Source: Paracoccus aestuariivivens (lineage in GTDB: Bacteria > Pseudomonadota > Alphaproteobacteria > Rhodobacterales > Rhodobacteraceae). Taken from it: a DNA stretch of 34,087 bases. Position numbers and translations under genes: made by a program. The notes beneath the pieces were generated by a model. The model did no database searches. It was not told the DNA's origin and saw nothing but the letters and a program-made list of their open reading frames with translations. Every line of letters begins with the position of its first letter. Position 1 is the stretch's first letter. Below, piece after piece: positions 1 to 7,898 of the stretch. The stretch spans positions 1 to 34,087 of the forward strand of contig NZ_WMIE01000026.1 of NCBI RefSeq assembly GCF_009711225.1, read 5' to 3'.

Positions 1-345
1 ATCCGCTTGCGCCAGCGGATCAGCGAGGACGGGTCGATCGGCGGACGATGCTGGAAAAACGTCTCGCCGGTGAAATGCCGGTAGTAAGGGTTCTCCACCC
101 AGCGGGCAACGACCGCCTCATCCGAGGGCTTGAAGGCATGCTGGAGATACATCACCCCGCGACCAGCCGCGGCGAGGTCGCCGGTCGGCCCTGATGCGAG
201 GGAAAGAAGCTCGCCCATTCCCGTTCGAAGAAATCCCGGTCGATCAGTGCCGCGGGCTTCACCGGTTCATGGCGGGTGTCGATCATGTCGACCAGCCGCG
301 GGCGGAGCGGGTCACCTGTTCAGGGCTGCGGGAACGGGGCTTCAT
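1..345 (-). pseudogene. IS5-like transposase, N-terminal part, frameshifted and cut by window edge
   Basis: Read on the minus strand from an ATG at 345, the DNA encodes the N-terminal region of an IS5-type transposase, but only if two single missing bases are allowed. The segments read MKPRSRSPEQV, then RLVDMIDTRHEPVKPAALID and FFEREWASFFPSHQGRPATS, then MYLQHAFKPSDEAVVARWVE, YYRHFTGETFFQHRPPIDPS and LIRWRKR. These match the family's N-terminal pattern (LxYLQHxFxLSDExVxxRWVENPY, FTGExFFQHxxPxDPSSLxRWR). The breaks fall near 310 and 155; without them each frame stops early. The rest of the gene lies outside the window. This is a dead copy unless the sequence has errors. Family assignment is from remembered motifs. 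Confidence 0.75.
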
Positions 346-356
346 CGGCGACCGGA

Positions 357-398
357 AATTGCAGGGTTTCTCGCCAAAGCATACGAAACCCTGCAATT
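357..398. repeat. 14-bp perfect inverted repeat at the IS5-like element end
   Basis: Arms AATTGCAGGGTTTC (357-370) and GAAACCCTGCAATT (385-398) are perfect complements around a 14-nt loop. They sit 12 bp upstream of the transposase start codon, where the terminal inverted repeat of such an element is expected. The most likely reading is the IS end; an attenuator that limits read-in transcription of the transposase is an alternative. Confidence 0.5.
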
Positions 399-616
399 CA
401 AAGCGAATGAAGCCTAAGGTTGATCACCCAAAATCAATGCGTCGGGAGGTGTTCAGTGCGGAGTATGATAGCCCCGACCGGAACCTGAAAGCCGCTGCCT
501 GACATAAACCCCGCGCTAGAGCTTAGTTGAGCAGCAAACTGGTCTAGAATGCCGGACCACCTCAACCTTTTCGGGGGGCAGAACAGATGCCAGACAACAC
601 AACACCAAAATACGAA
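399..616. other. Non-coding DNA between the IS remnant and the guaA terminator
   Basis: I see no convincing gene here. The stretch around 548-590, read on the minus strand, begins TGTTCTGCCCCCCGAAAAGG and looks like a terminal repeat of an IS3-type element. No transposase is attached to it, so this is only a suggestion. Short open frames in this stretch lack family resemblance. Confidence 0.3.
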
Positions 617-640
617 AAAGCCCGCAGTGATGCGGGCTTT
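615..640 (-). terminator. Intrinsic terminator of guaA
   Basis: Arms AAAGCCCGCA (617-626) and TGCGGGCTTT (631-640) form a perfect 10-bp stem with a 4-nt loop. On the minus strand the stem runs into a stretch of five T. It lies 46 bp past the guaA stop codon in the right orientation. Confidence 0.85.
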
Positions 641-685
641 ATGTAATTTGTCGCTAGCAGCTACCGGCAAGTGCCAGGCGCTGGT

Positions 686-2245
686 TCACTCCCACTCGAT
701 CGTCCCCGGGGGCTTCGAGGTGATGTCATAGGTGCAGCGGTTGATGCCCTTGACCTCGTTGATGATCCGCGTCGCGGTCTCGCCCAGGAATTCATGGGTG
801 AAGGGGTAGTAATCCGCCGTCATCCCGTCGACCGAGGTCACCGCACGCAGCGCGCAGGCAAAGTCATAGGTGCGCCCGTCGCCCATCACGCCCACGGTGC
901 GGACGGGAAGGATCGCGACGAAAGCCTGCCAGATATCGTCGTAAAGACCGTGCTTGCGGATCTGGTCGATGAAGACCGCATCCGCCTTGCGCAGGATTTC
1001 CAGCTTCTCGCGGGTGATCTCGCCGGGGCAGCGGATCGCCAGACCCGGACCGGGGAAGGGATGGCGGCCGATGAATTTTTCCGGCAGACCCAGTTCGCGA
1101 CCAAGGGCGCGGACCTCGTCCTTGAACAGCTCGCGCAGCGGCTCGACCAGCTTCAGGCCCATCTTTTCCGGCAGGCCGCCGACATTGTGGTGCGACTTGA
1201 TGGTGACCGAGGGACCACCCGAGAAGCTGACCGACTCGATGACGTCGGGGTAAAGCGTCCCCTGGGCCAGGAATTCGGCGCCTTCGATCTGGTTGGCGTA
1301 TTTCTGGAACACGTCGATGAACAGCTTGCCGATGGTCTTGCGCTTGACCTCGGGATCCGAGACGCCCTCAAGCTGGCCAAGGAACAGCTCGCTTTCGTCG
1401 GCATGGATCAGCGGGATATTGTAGGTGTCGCGGAACATCTTGAGGACTTCGTCGGCCTCGTTCAGCCGCAGCAGACCGTGATCGACAAAGACGCAGGTCA
1501 GCTGGTCGCCGATCGCCTCGTGGATCAGAACCGCCGCGACCGAGCTGTCGACGCCGCCCGAAAGGCCGCAGATCACCTGCTTGTCGCCGACCTGCTCGCG
1601 GATCTTGCGGATAGCTTCCTCGCGGTAGCTGGCCATGGTCCAGTCGCCGGTGAAGCCTGCCATGCGCACGAAGTTTTCCAGCATCGTGCGGCCGTTCGGG
1701 GTGTGATGCACCTCGGGATGGAACTGCACGGCAAAGAACTTGCGCGCCTCGTCCGCGATCATCGCGTAGGGGGCGTTGGGCGAGGTGCCGATGACTTCGA
1801 AGCCCGGGGCGAGCAGGGTGACGCGGTCACCATGGCTCATCCAGACTTCCTCGCGGCCGGAATCAAAGAGGCCCGCGAAGATGCCGTCGCCGGTATGGCC
1901 CTCGGCTGCGGCGATGAAGGCGCGGCCATATTCGGCATGGTGGCCGGATTCGACGCGACCGCCCAGCTGCTCCATCATGACCTGCTGGCCATAGCAGATG
2001 CCGAACAGCGGCACGCCCATGTCGAACAGGCTTTGCGGCGCGCGGGGCGAGTTTTCCTCGGTGACCGAGGCAGGCCCACCGGACAGGATAACTGCCTGAG
2101 GGGCAAAGCTTTTCAGGAAGGCGTCATCTACCGTGTTGAAGGGGTGGATTTCGCAATAGACGTTCAGCTCCCGCAGGCGGCGCGCAATCAGCTGCGTGAC
2201 CTGGGAACCGAAATCGATGATGAGAAGGCGCTGATGCTGGGTCAT
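686..2245 (-). CDS. guaA: GMP synthase (glutamine-hydrolysing)
   Basis: Converts XMP to GMP using ATP and glutamine, the last step of guanine nucleotide synthesis, in the cytoplasm. The 519-residue protein has the full two-part layout. The class I glutamine amidotransferase domain (about 1-200) has nucleophile Cys84 in GICYGQQ and His176/Glu178 in QFHPEVHH. The ATP pyrophosphatase domain follows, with SGGVDS at 229-234. The C-terminal dimerisation domain ends in the conserved KPPGTIEWE. The ATG at 2245 has AAAGG just upstream. Its length is normal for the family. The gene has its own terminator downstream and a structured leader upstream; the ThiE-like gene lies 157 bp upstream on the same strand. 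Confidence 0.98.
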   Translation of the reverse strand: MTQHQRLLIIDFGSQVTQLIARRLRELNVYCEIHPFNTVDDAFLKSFAPQAVILSGGPASVTEENSPRAPQSLFDMGVPLFGICYGQQVMMEQLGGRVESGHHAEYGRAFIAAAEGHTGDGIFAGLFDSGREEVWMSHGDRVTLLAPGFEVIGTSPNAPYAMIADEARKFFAVQFHPEVHHTPNGRTMLENFVRMAGFTGDWTMASYREEAIRKIREQVGDKQVICGLSGGVDSSVAAVLIHEAIGDQLTCVFVDHGLLRLNEADEVLKMFRDTYNIPLIHADESELFLGQLEGVSDPEVKRKTIGKLFIDVFQKYANQIEGAEFLAQGTLYPDVIESVSFSGGPSVTIKSHHNVGGLPEKMGLKLVEPLRELFKDEVRALGRELGLPEKFIGRHPFPGPGLAIRCPGEITREKLEILRKADAVFIDQIRKHGLYDDIWQAFVAILPVRTVGVMGDGRTYDFACALRAVTSVDGMTADYYPFTHEFLGETATRIINEVKGINRCTYDITSKPPGTIEWE

Positions 2246-2322
2246 GGAAAGCCTTTAGGCTGCGCCTTTCCCCTTCGCAAGAGGCAGGCGGGGCTACTGC
2301 TGCTAGGTCGAATGGGTATTTA

Positions 2323-2368
2323 GGAAACTATGACGCCAAGGGCGAGCCAATTCTCGTCGTTAGTTTCC
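2323..2368 (-). promoter_or_regulatory. Stem-loop in the guaA upstream region
   Basis: GGAAACTA (2323-2330) pairs with TAGTTTCC (2361-2368), and GACG (2332-2335) can pair with CGTC just inside, giving roughly 12 bp over a loop of about 20 nt. It starts 78 nt upstream of the guaA start. No U-run follows on the minus strand, so it does not look like an ordinary terminator for the upstream gene. It could be a leader structure or an operator; no known riboswitch pattern is recognised. Confidence 0.4.
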
Positions 2369-2402
2369 CGAACGCCCGAATGTGGCGTCGATCCTTTCGG
2401 TG

Positions 2403-3014
2403 TCAGCGCCAGAGAAGTTCCAGCGCTTCGACCGGATCATTCGCTGACCAGATTTCAAGGCCGAGAGCGATGAAATCGCAAGCCGGTGCAAGCTGACCGA
2501 TCAGGGCAGGGGTCAGCGCTCCTTCGGCAACGACCGGAACCTCGATGACTTCGGACCACCATTGGAACAGGTCGAGTTCGGCGATCTGGCTATGACCGAG
2601 CGCGGTCGAACGGCACGGCCCGAAGCTGACGTAATCCGCGCCGGCCTCGGCAGCGTTCATGCCGTCATGGCGCGAACTGCCCGAGTAGACCCCGACGATC
2701 GCATCCGGTCCAAGCTCTTTGCGTGCGTAACGGACACCGCGCGCGCCATCCGTCAGGTGGACGCCGTCCAGACCGTGGCGTTTCGCGAGTTCGATGTGAT
2801 CGTCGATCACGACGGCGACGTCGCGGGCATGGGCGATCTCGCGCGCGATATCGGCAAGGCGGCCAAGTTCTTCCTCGGTACCGACGCCGGGAATGCGAAG
2901 GCAGGCGACGGGGAAGCGGTCCATCACCTCGGCAAGCAGGGGGCCAACAGTCGAAGCTGCGGCACCGACCGGAGCGATCAGGTATAGTTGGGGCGTGTTC
3001 GGCTGGTCTGTCAT
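2403..3014 (-). CDS. ThiE/TenI-like thiamine phosphate synthase family protein
   Basis: A 203-residue TIM-barrel protein resembling thiamine phosphate synthase, which joins HMP-PP and thiazole phosphate. Family landmarks are VVIDDHIELAKRHGLDGVHL (about residues 84-103) and EAGADYVSFGP followed by PVVAEGAL. Several landmarks are altered. The usual QLRxK is CLRIP, the phosphate-binding IGG(I/V) is AEGAL, and the GVHLGQ loop is GVHLTD. A true TMP synthase role is therefore uncertain; a TenI-like paralogue is possible. The start is the ATG at 3014 (MTDQPNTPQ); upstream codons in frame run into the trmJ side and are not family-like. The gene is divergent from trmJ with an 85-bp gap and contains no other thi genes nearby. 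Confidence 0.8.
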   Translation of the reverse strand: MTDQPNTPQLYLIAPVGAAASTVGPLLAEVMDRFPVACLRIPGVGTEEELGRLADIAREIAHARDVAVVIDDHIELAKRHGLDGVHLTDGARGVRYARKELGPDAIVGVYSGSSRHDGMNAAEAGADYVSFGPCRSTALGHSQIAELDLFQWWSEVIEVPVVAEGALTPALIGQLAPACDFIALGLEIWSANDPVEALELLWR

Positions 3015-3099
3015 GTCGCTGTCATCCTGTGTTCCTTTGTGCAGATAGCGCAGCAGGCCGCGCCTTGCCAGTGGAACGCGGCGGGGATATTGCGCGGGC

Positions 3100-3828
3100 A
3101 TGGAACCTGCAATCATTCTTGTACGCCCCCAGATGGGCGAAAACATCGGTGCGGCCGCGCGAGCCATGCTTAATTTCGGCCTGACTGATATGCGTCTTGT
3201 CGCGCCGCGAGATGGTTGGCCAAATCCGAAGGCGGTTGCAATGGCCTCGGGGGCAGCTGGCCGTGTGCTGGATCAGGCCCGTGTCTACCCGACCTTGGCC
3301 GAAGCCATGGCGGATATCGACTACGCCTATGCAACGACCGCGCGTGGCCGCGAGTTGACGAAGCCGGTTTTGACTCCGGCAACTGCCATGGCCGATGCCC
3401 GTGAGCGTACCTCGCAGGGGGAGCGGATCGCGATGATTTTCGGCCCCGAGCGTGCTGGTCTTGAAAATGACGATGTCGCGCGGGCCAATGCGATCATCAC
3501 CGTGCCGGTCAATCCGGACTTCCCTTCGCTCAATCTGGCGCAGGCGGTGCTGTTGACAGGATATGAATGGTCGCGCGACAGCCTGCCCGCGCAGCCTGCG
3601 CCGCAGGGGCGCAGACCCGATGGTGAAGCGACGGCAACCCGTATTGAGATCGAGAAGCTGGCCGATCATTGGGAGGAGCGGCTGGACGAGGCGGGGTTCT
3701 TCTTCCCGACCGAGAAGGCTCCGGCGATGAAGCTGACCCTTCGCAATCTATGGTCGCGGATGCCGCTGACGCGCGCCGACACCCGGATTTTTCACGGCAT
3801 GCTGCGGCAGCTGATCCGGCGCGATTGA
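3100..3828 (+). CDS. trmJ: tRNA (cytidine/uridine-2'-O-)-methyltransferase TrmJ
   Basis: SPOUT-class methyltransferase that 2'-O-methylates position 32 of the tRNA anticodon loop, using SAM. The 242 residues match the usual length. Motifs are the N-terminal VRPQMGENIGAAARAMLNFG, the cofactor-knot FGPERAGLENDDV (about 113-125), and VPVNPDFPSLNLAQAV (about 134-149), which is the SPOUT motif 3. The C-terminal part carries the family's small helical extension (TLRNLWSRMPLTRADTRIFH). The ATG at 3100 begins MEPAIILVRP, as in homologues. It leads a plus-strand run followed 54 bp later by ctaA. Confidence 0.92.
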   Translation: MEPAIILVRPQMGENIGAAARAMLNFGLTDMRLVAPRDGWPNPKAVAMASGAAGRVLDQARVYPTLAEAMADIDYAYATTARGRELTKPVLTPATAMADARERTSQGERIAMIFGPERAGLENDDVARANAIITVPVNPDFPSLNLAQAVLLTGYEWSRDSLPAQPAPQGRRPDGEATATRIEIEKLADHWEERLDEAGFFFPTEKAPAMKLTLRNLWSRMPLTRADTRIFHGMLRQLIRRD

Positions 3829-3882
3829 TTGATTTCCGGCCCAAGGCCCGTCAAGGTCTGGGCAACCGACAAGGATTCCCCG

Positions 3883-5028
3883 ATGGCAAAACGTCCCGTC
3901 TTTCAGGAGGTCACCGAAACGGCCGCGCGTCCGGCGCCGGCAACAGGTGGCCTGATTGATGCAGGCCAGCGCGGGGCGCGGGGCGCGATCCGGGTTTGGC
4001 TGATCATCCTATTCGTATTGGTCGTCGCGATGATTGCCCTTGGGGGGGCGACGCGCCTGACGGGATCGGGCCTTTCGATTACCGAATGGAAGCCCGTGAC
4101 GGGGGCGATTCCGCCCCTGGATCAAGCCACTTGGCAGGCCGAATTCGAGAAATACAAACAGATCCCGCAATTCCAGCAGGTTAATCCCGACATGGATCTG
4201 CATGGTTTCAAGCAGATTTATTGGTGGGAATGGTCGCACCGGTTGCTTGGACGTCTTGTCGGCATGGTTTGGGCGCTCGGTTTCCTGTTCTTCCTTGCGA
4301 CCAAACGCATCCCGACCGGCTGGGTCCCGCGCTTGCTGCTGCTGGGTGGGCTGGGAGGCGCTCAGGGGGCGATTGGCTGGTGGATGGTTCACTCGGGGCT
4401 TTCCGGCGAAATGGTACGCGTGGCATCCTATCGCCTTGCGATCCATCTGGGCTTGGCCTTTGGCATTCTCGGCCTGATCGTTTGGTCGGTGCTGTCGCTT
4501 TCGCGTCCCGAATCCGCGCTGATCCGTGCCCGTCGCGCGGGGGAGCCGAAGCTATTCTCGATGGCGACCGGATTGATGCATCTGGCTTTCGTCCAGATTC
4601 TGATCGGCGCGCTGGTCGCAGGGATCGATGCAGGCCGGACCTATACCGGCTGGCCGACGATGGGCGGGGAATGGGTTCCGGCCGAAATCTGGGATGCAGC
4701 CTTGGGTTGGCGGAACTTGTTCGAGAATCCGGCATTGGTCCAGTTCATCCACCGGATGGTCGGCTATCTGGTCGCGATTTTTGCCGTCGTTATTTACCTG
4801 CGCGCGCGGCGCTCGCCGCATCCGGTGACGCGCGGCGCGTTTACCGTGATGCTTCTTGCCGTGGGTGTGCAGGTGTTGCTGGGCATCATGAACGTCCTGC
4901 ACGCATCTCCGCTGGCATTGGCACTGGCCCACCAGCTTGGAGCGGTTGCGTTGTTCTCGTTGATCCTGCGCGCGCGTCACCACGCCCGCTATCCCATTGA
5001 AACCTCGGTGCGGGGAGCCATCCGATGA
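3883..5028 (+). CDS. ctaA: Heme A synthase, COX15/CtaA type
   Basis: Oxidises the C8 methyl of heme O to a formyl group to make heme A for aa3-type cytochrome oxidase; an inner-membrane protein. The 381-residue product has eight predicted membrane spans. The expected histidine ligands appear in EWSHRLLGR, AIHLGLAF, QFIHRMVGY and ALAHQLGAV. The alphaproteobacterial ARLTGSGLS-like motif appears as GGATRLTGSGLSITEWKPVT after the first span. I chose the ATG at 3883 (MAKRPVFQEV), with AAGGA 7 nt upstream, over a TTG at 3829 that abuts the trmJ stop. Its stop overlaps the next start by 4 bp (ATGA), so it is translationally coupled to the M32 peptidase gene. The presence of heme A synthesis implies an aerobic respiratory chain. 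Confidence 0.95.
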   Translation: MAKRPVFQEVTETAARPAPATGGLIDAGQRGARGAIRVWLIILFVLVVAMIALGGATRLTGSGLSITEWKPVTGAIPPLDQATWQAEFEKYKQIPQFQQVNPDMDLHGFKQIYWWEWSHRLLGRLVGMVWALGFLFFLATKRIPTGWVPRLLLLGGLGGAQGAIGWWMVHSGLSGEMVRVASYRLAIHLGLAFGILGLIVWSVLSLSRPESALIRARRAGEPKLFSMATGLMHLAFVQILIGALVAGIDAGRTYTGWPTMGGEWVPAEIWDAALGWRNLFENPALVQFIHRMVGYLVAIFAVVIYLRARRSPHPVTRGAFTVMLLAVGVQVLLGIMNVLHASPLALALAHQLGAVALFSLILRARHHARYPIETSVRGAIR

Positions 5029-6497
5029 GCGCTTTCGACGATCTGTTGGCCTTTCAGCGCCAGACCGAGGCGTTGTCCTCGATTTCCGAACGCTTGGGGT
5101 GGGATCAGGAAACGGTCATGCCGCGCGGCGCGACCGAACAGCGCGCCGAGGAAGTGGCCGCGATCGAGACCGTCCTGCACGAGCGTCGGACCGACCCGCG
5201 CATCGGCGAATGGCTGGATCAGGCCGAAGCAAAGGACGCCGAGGATCAACGCATCCTCGATCTGATCTCGCGCGAGTTCGGCAGGGCGTCACGCATTCCG
5301 GCGCGGCTCGCGACCGAACTGGCGCGCCAGACGTCACTGGCTCAGGGTGTCTGGGCCGATGCGCGTGCCAAGGATGCGCCCGAAGAATTCATGCCCGTTC
5401 TGTCCGATATCCTCATGCTCAAGCGCGAGGAGGCTTCGGTGCTTGCCGATGGCGGGGATCTGTACGGTGCCCTGCTGGACGATTACGAACCCGGAGCGAC
5501 GCAAGCCCAGATCGCTTCGCTTTTCAATGCGATGCGTCCGCGTCTGGTCGCGTTGCGTGACGAAGTGCTTGGCGCGGACTTCCAACCCGAACCGCTAAAC
5601 GGTCAGTTCGCGCAAGAGGCCCAGTTGCGGATTGCCCGCACCTGCGCGACGGCGTTCGGCTATGACTGGACGCGCGGGCGCATGGATCTTGCCGTGCATC
5701 CCTTCAGTTCGGGGCGCTGGCAGGACAGCCGCATCACGACCCGCGTCGTCGAAACCGATCCGTTCAACTGCATTTACTCGACGATCCACGAAGTCGGGCA
5801 TTCCAGCTACGAATTGGGAATTGATAGCGATTACGCGTTCACGCCGCTTGGTCGCGGTGTCTCGATGGGCGCGCATGAAAGTCAAAGCCGGATCTACGAG
5901 AACCAGATCGGGCGGGGCCGCGCCTTTACCGGCTGGCTTTATCGCCGCATGGCCGACACGTTCGAAAACTTCTCGGTCCCTGACGCTGAAAGTTTCTACG
6001 CGACCGTGAACCGGGTCACGCCCGGCTTTATCCGCACCGAAGCCGACGAGGTGCAATACAATCTGCACATCATGATGCGTTTCGATCTGGAGCGGGATCT
6101 GATTTCGGGCCGTTTGGATACCGAAGATCTGGCTGAGGCGTGGAATACCCGCTTTGCCAAGGATTTCGGTATCGCGGTGGATCGTCCGGCCAATGGCGTC
6201 CTGCAGGATGTGCATTGGGCTGTCGGTCTTTTCGGGTATTTCCCGACCTACGCCTTGGGAAATGTCTATGCGGGTTGCCTGAACAAGGCGATGCAAGCGG
6301 CGGTTCCCGATCTGGATCGCTTCCTGGTGATGGGTGATGCCGGACCGGCGGTCGAATGGCTGCGCGAGAAAATGCAGCGTCACGGAGGGCTGTACCCGCC
6401 GCGCGATCTGATCGAACAGGCGACGGGCGAAACCATCAGCGAAGCGCCACTGCTGGATTATCTCGAGCAGAAGTTTGGCGATATCTACCGGCTTTGA
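5025..6497 (+). CDS. M32 family metallocarboxypeptidase
   Basis: Zinc carboxypeptidase of the Taq family that removes C-terminal residues from peptides; cytoplasmic, with no signal peptide. The 490 residues match family length. Visible motifs are HPFSSG (225-230), the zinc-binding HEVGH (255-259), the third-ligand motif HESQSR (284-289, Glu285) and the downstream TEADEVQYNLHIMMRF. The start ATG overlaps the ctaA stop by 4 bp. There is no obvious functional link to heme synthesis; the pairing probably reflects shared transcription. Confidence 0.95.
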   Translation: MSAFDDLLAFQRQTEALSSISERLGWDQETVMPRGATEQRAEEVAAIETVLHERRTDPRIGEWLDQAEAKDAEDQRILDLISREFGRASRIPARLATELARQTSLAQGVWADARAKDAPEEFMPVLSDILMLKREEASVLADGGDLYGALLDDYEPGATQAQIASLFNAMRPRLVALRDEVLGADFQPEPLNGQFAQEAQLRIARTCATAFGYDWTRGRMDLAVHPFSSGRWQDSRITTRVVETDPFNCIYSTIHEVGHSSYELGIDSDYAFTPLGRGVSMGAHESQSRIYENQIGRGRAFTGWLYRRMADTFENFSVPDAESFYATVNRVTPGFIRTEADEVQYNLHIMMRFDLERDLISGRLDTEDLAEAWNTRFAKDFGIAVDRPANGVLQDVHWAVGLFGYFPTYALGNVYAGCLNKAMQAAVPDLDRFLVMGDAGPAVEWLREKMQRHGGLYPPRDLIEQATGETISEAPLLDYLEQKFGDIYRL

Positions 6498-6502
6498 GCC
6501 TT

Positions 6503-6553
6503 GAACGGGCAGCGGGAAAGCAGGGGTATTCCTTGCTTCCCGAATACCCGTTC
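6503..6553. terminator. Nested inverted repeats between convergent genes
   Basis: The gap between the M32 peptidase and the convergent P450 gene holds two alternative pairings: GAACGGG (6503-6509) with CCCGTTC (6547-6553), and GGGTATTC (6524-6531) with GAATACCC (6542-6549). The arms share bases, so only one can form at a time. Neither has a good T-run. A two-way terminator is a reasonable but unproven reading. Confidence 0.35.
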
Positions 6554-7898
6554 AGCGTTTCCGTAGCCGCAGATGGATGCCATTCTTGCCGCGAAGCGTC
6601 AGGCGCATGACCGGAACCGGTGGCTCGGAAGGCGGCTCGATGCGGTAGCGCGCGACGATCGACGCAAGGATCAGCGGCCCCTCGATCATGGCAAATCCCG
6701 CACCCGGACAGGCGCGACCGCCCATCGAGAAGGGGATATAGGCCTCGCGCTGGCATTTCCTGCCATTCGCCGTTTCCCATCTGCCGGGGTCGAAATGATC
6801 GGGACGTTCCCACAGGCGTTCGTGGCGATGCAGGTGCCAAGGGGACAGAACCACCTGCGCGCCGGGTGAGGCTTTGCGGTCGCGCAGCGTTTCGGCATGT
6901 TTGCATTCACGGACTGTCATCGCGACCGGCGGGTAAAGCCGCAATGCCTCGCGGAAGACCGCGCGCGCGACCAGAAGATCCTTCATGCAGCCGAACTCGG
7001 GCGCAAGGTGCTGTTCGGCCTCTGCCGCAAGCTTGTCCTGCCATTCGGGGAATTCGGCCAGCAGGTACAGGGACCATGCAAGGGCCGAGGCGCTGGTTTC
7101 ATGTCCGGCAAGGAAGAACGTCGCAACCTCGTCGATCATCTCCTTGTCGGAGAACCGCTTCTTTGTCACGGGATCGGCGGTGGTCATCAGCTTGGTCGCC
7201 AGATCCGAGGGCGCCTCGCCCGCGTCGATCTGCGCCGATCTTTGCGAGACAAGATCACGGATCAGGTCGCGGATCTTGCGGGCACTGCTGAGCGCGCGTT
7301 TGTTATGCATCCGCGCCCATTGCGGCAGGGCGAGCAGACCGCCCAGATTGACCATCGGTTGCGCGTCCTGATGCTCGCGGAAGGCATCGAAGACCTGCGA
7401 TGCCGTCTGATCCTCGATCGGGATCGAGAACAGGCTACGGAAAATGACATCTGCAGCGACATGCGCGGTATGGGGTTCTATGTCGATTTCATTGCCGTCC
7501 GCAACGGCTTCCAGACGCGCCACTGCGGCTTCGGCGGCATCCCACATTGCGGGAAACGATTCACGGGTCCGGCCACCCTCGAAGGCGAGGTCGATGATCC
7601 GGCGTTGGTGTTTCCACGTCGCGCCATTCGAGATGAAGCTTGAGTTGCCCAGCAGAGGTTCAAGCCCAGCAGCCATACGCGGCGATTTCGGGAAATCCAG
7701 CGGTCTGCGCCGCAGGATCATGTCGATCAGTGTCGGATCGTTGCAGGTGAAGCTGTGGATGAACGGACCGCGAAACTCGGCCATCCACGCACGGTACAGG
7801 CGCTCGGATTGCGCCGACAGAATATCGCGGCGGAAGTCGCGAATGAAACGCCAGACAGAGCCTTTGCCCTGTCGGGACTTGGGTTTGGGAGGGATCAT
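6552..7898 (-). CDS. Cytochrome P450
   Basis: A soluble bacterial P450 monooxygenase of 448 residues. Key motifs in order are the I-helix FFLAGHETSAS (oxygen activation), the K-helix EALR in FREALRLYPP, the PDHFDPGRW meander region, and the heme-thiolate loop FSMGGRACPGAGFA with Cys397. There is no N-terminal membrane anchor. It is the last gene of the minus-strand run and its ATG overlaps the stop of the membrane hydrolase by 4 bp, so the two are very likely made together. No ferredoxin or ferredoxin reductase gene is nearby, so electrons must come from elsewhere. Substrate cannot be told from sequence; a lipid or fatty acid is a guess from the hydrolase partner. Confidence 0.95.
   Translation of the reverse strand: MIPPKPKSRQGKGSVWRFIRDFRRDILSAQSERLYRAWMAEFRGPFIHSFTCNDPTLIDMILRRRPLDFPKSPRMAAGLEPLLGNSSFISNGATWKHQRRIIDLAFEGGRTRESFPAMWDAAEAAVARLEAVADGNEIDIEPHTAHVAADVIFRSLFSIPIEDQTASQVFDAFREHQDAQPMVNLGGLLALPQWARMHNKRALSSARKIRDLIRDLVSQRSAQIDAGEAPSDLATKLMTTADPVTKKRFSDKEMIDEVATFFLAGHETSASALAWSLYLLAEFPEWQDKLAAEAEQHLAPEFGCMKDLLVARAVFREALRLYPPVAMTVRECKHAETLRDRKASPGAQVVLSPWHLHRHERLWERPDHFDPGRWETANGRKCQREAYIPFSMGGRACPGAGFAMIEGPLILASIVARYRIEPPSEPPVPVMRLTLRGKNGIHLRLRKR

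Noticed and set aside
671..2323. Long plus-strand open frame opposite guaA
   Set aside because: It mirrors guaA codon by codon, has no family features and arises from GC-rich third positions; guaA is certain.
2246..2402. Known purine or thiamine riboswitch in front of guaA
   Set aside because: A stem is present but none of the conserved loop sequences of those classes could be found.
3829..3882. TTG start that would lengthen CtaA by 18 residues
   Set aside because: The ATG at 3883 has a good ribosome binding site and the extra residues are not family-like.
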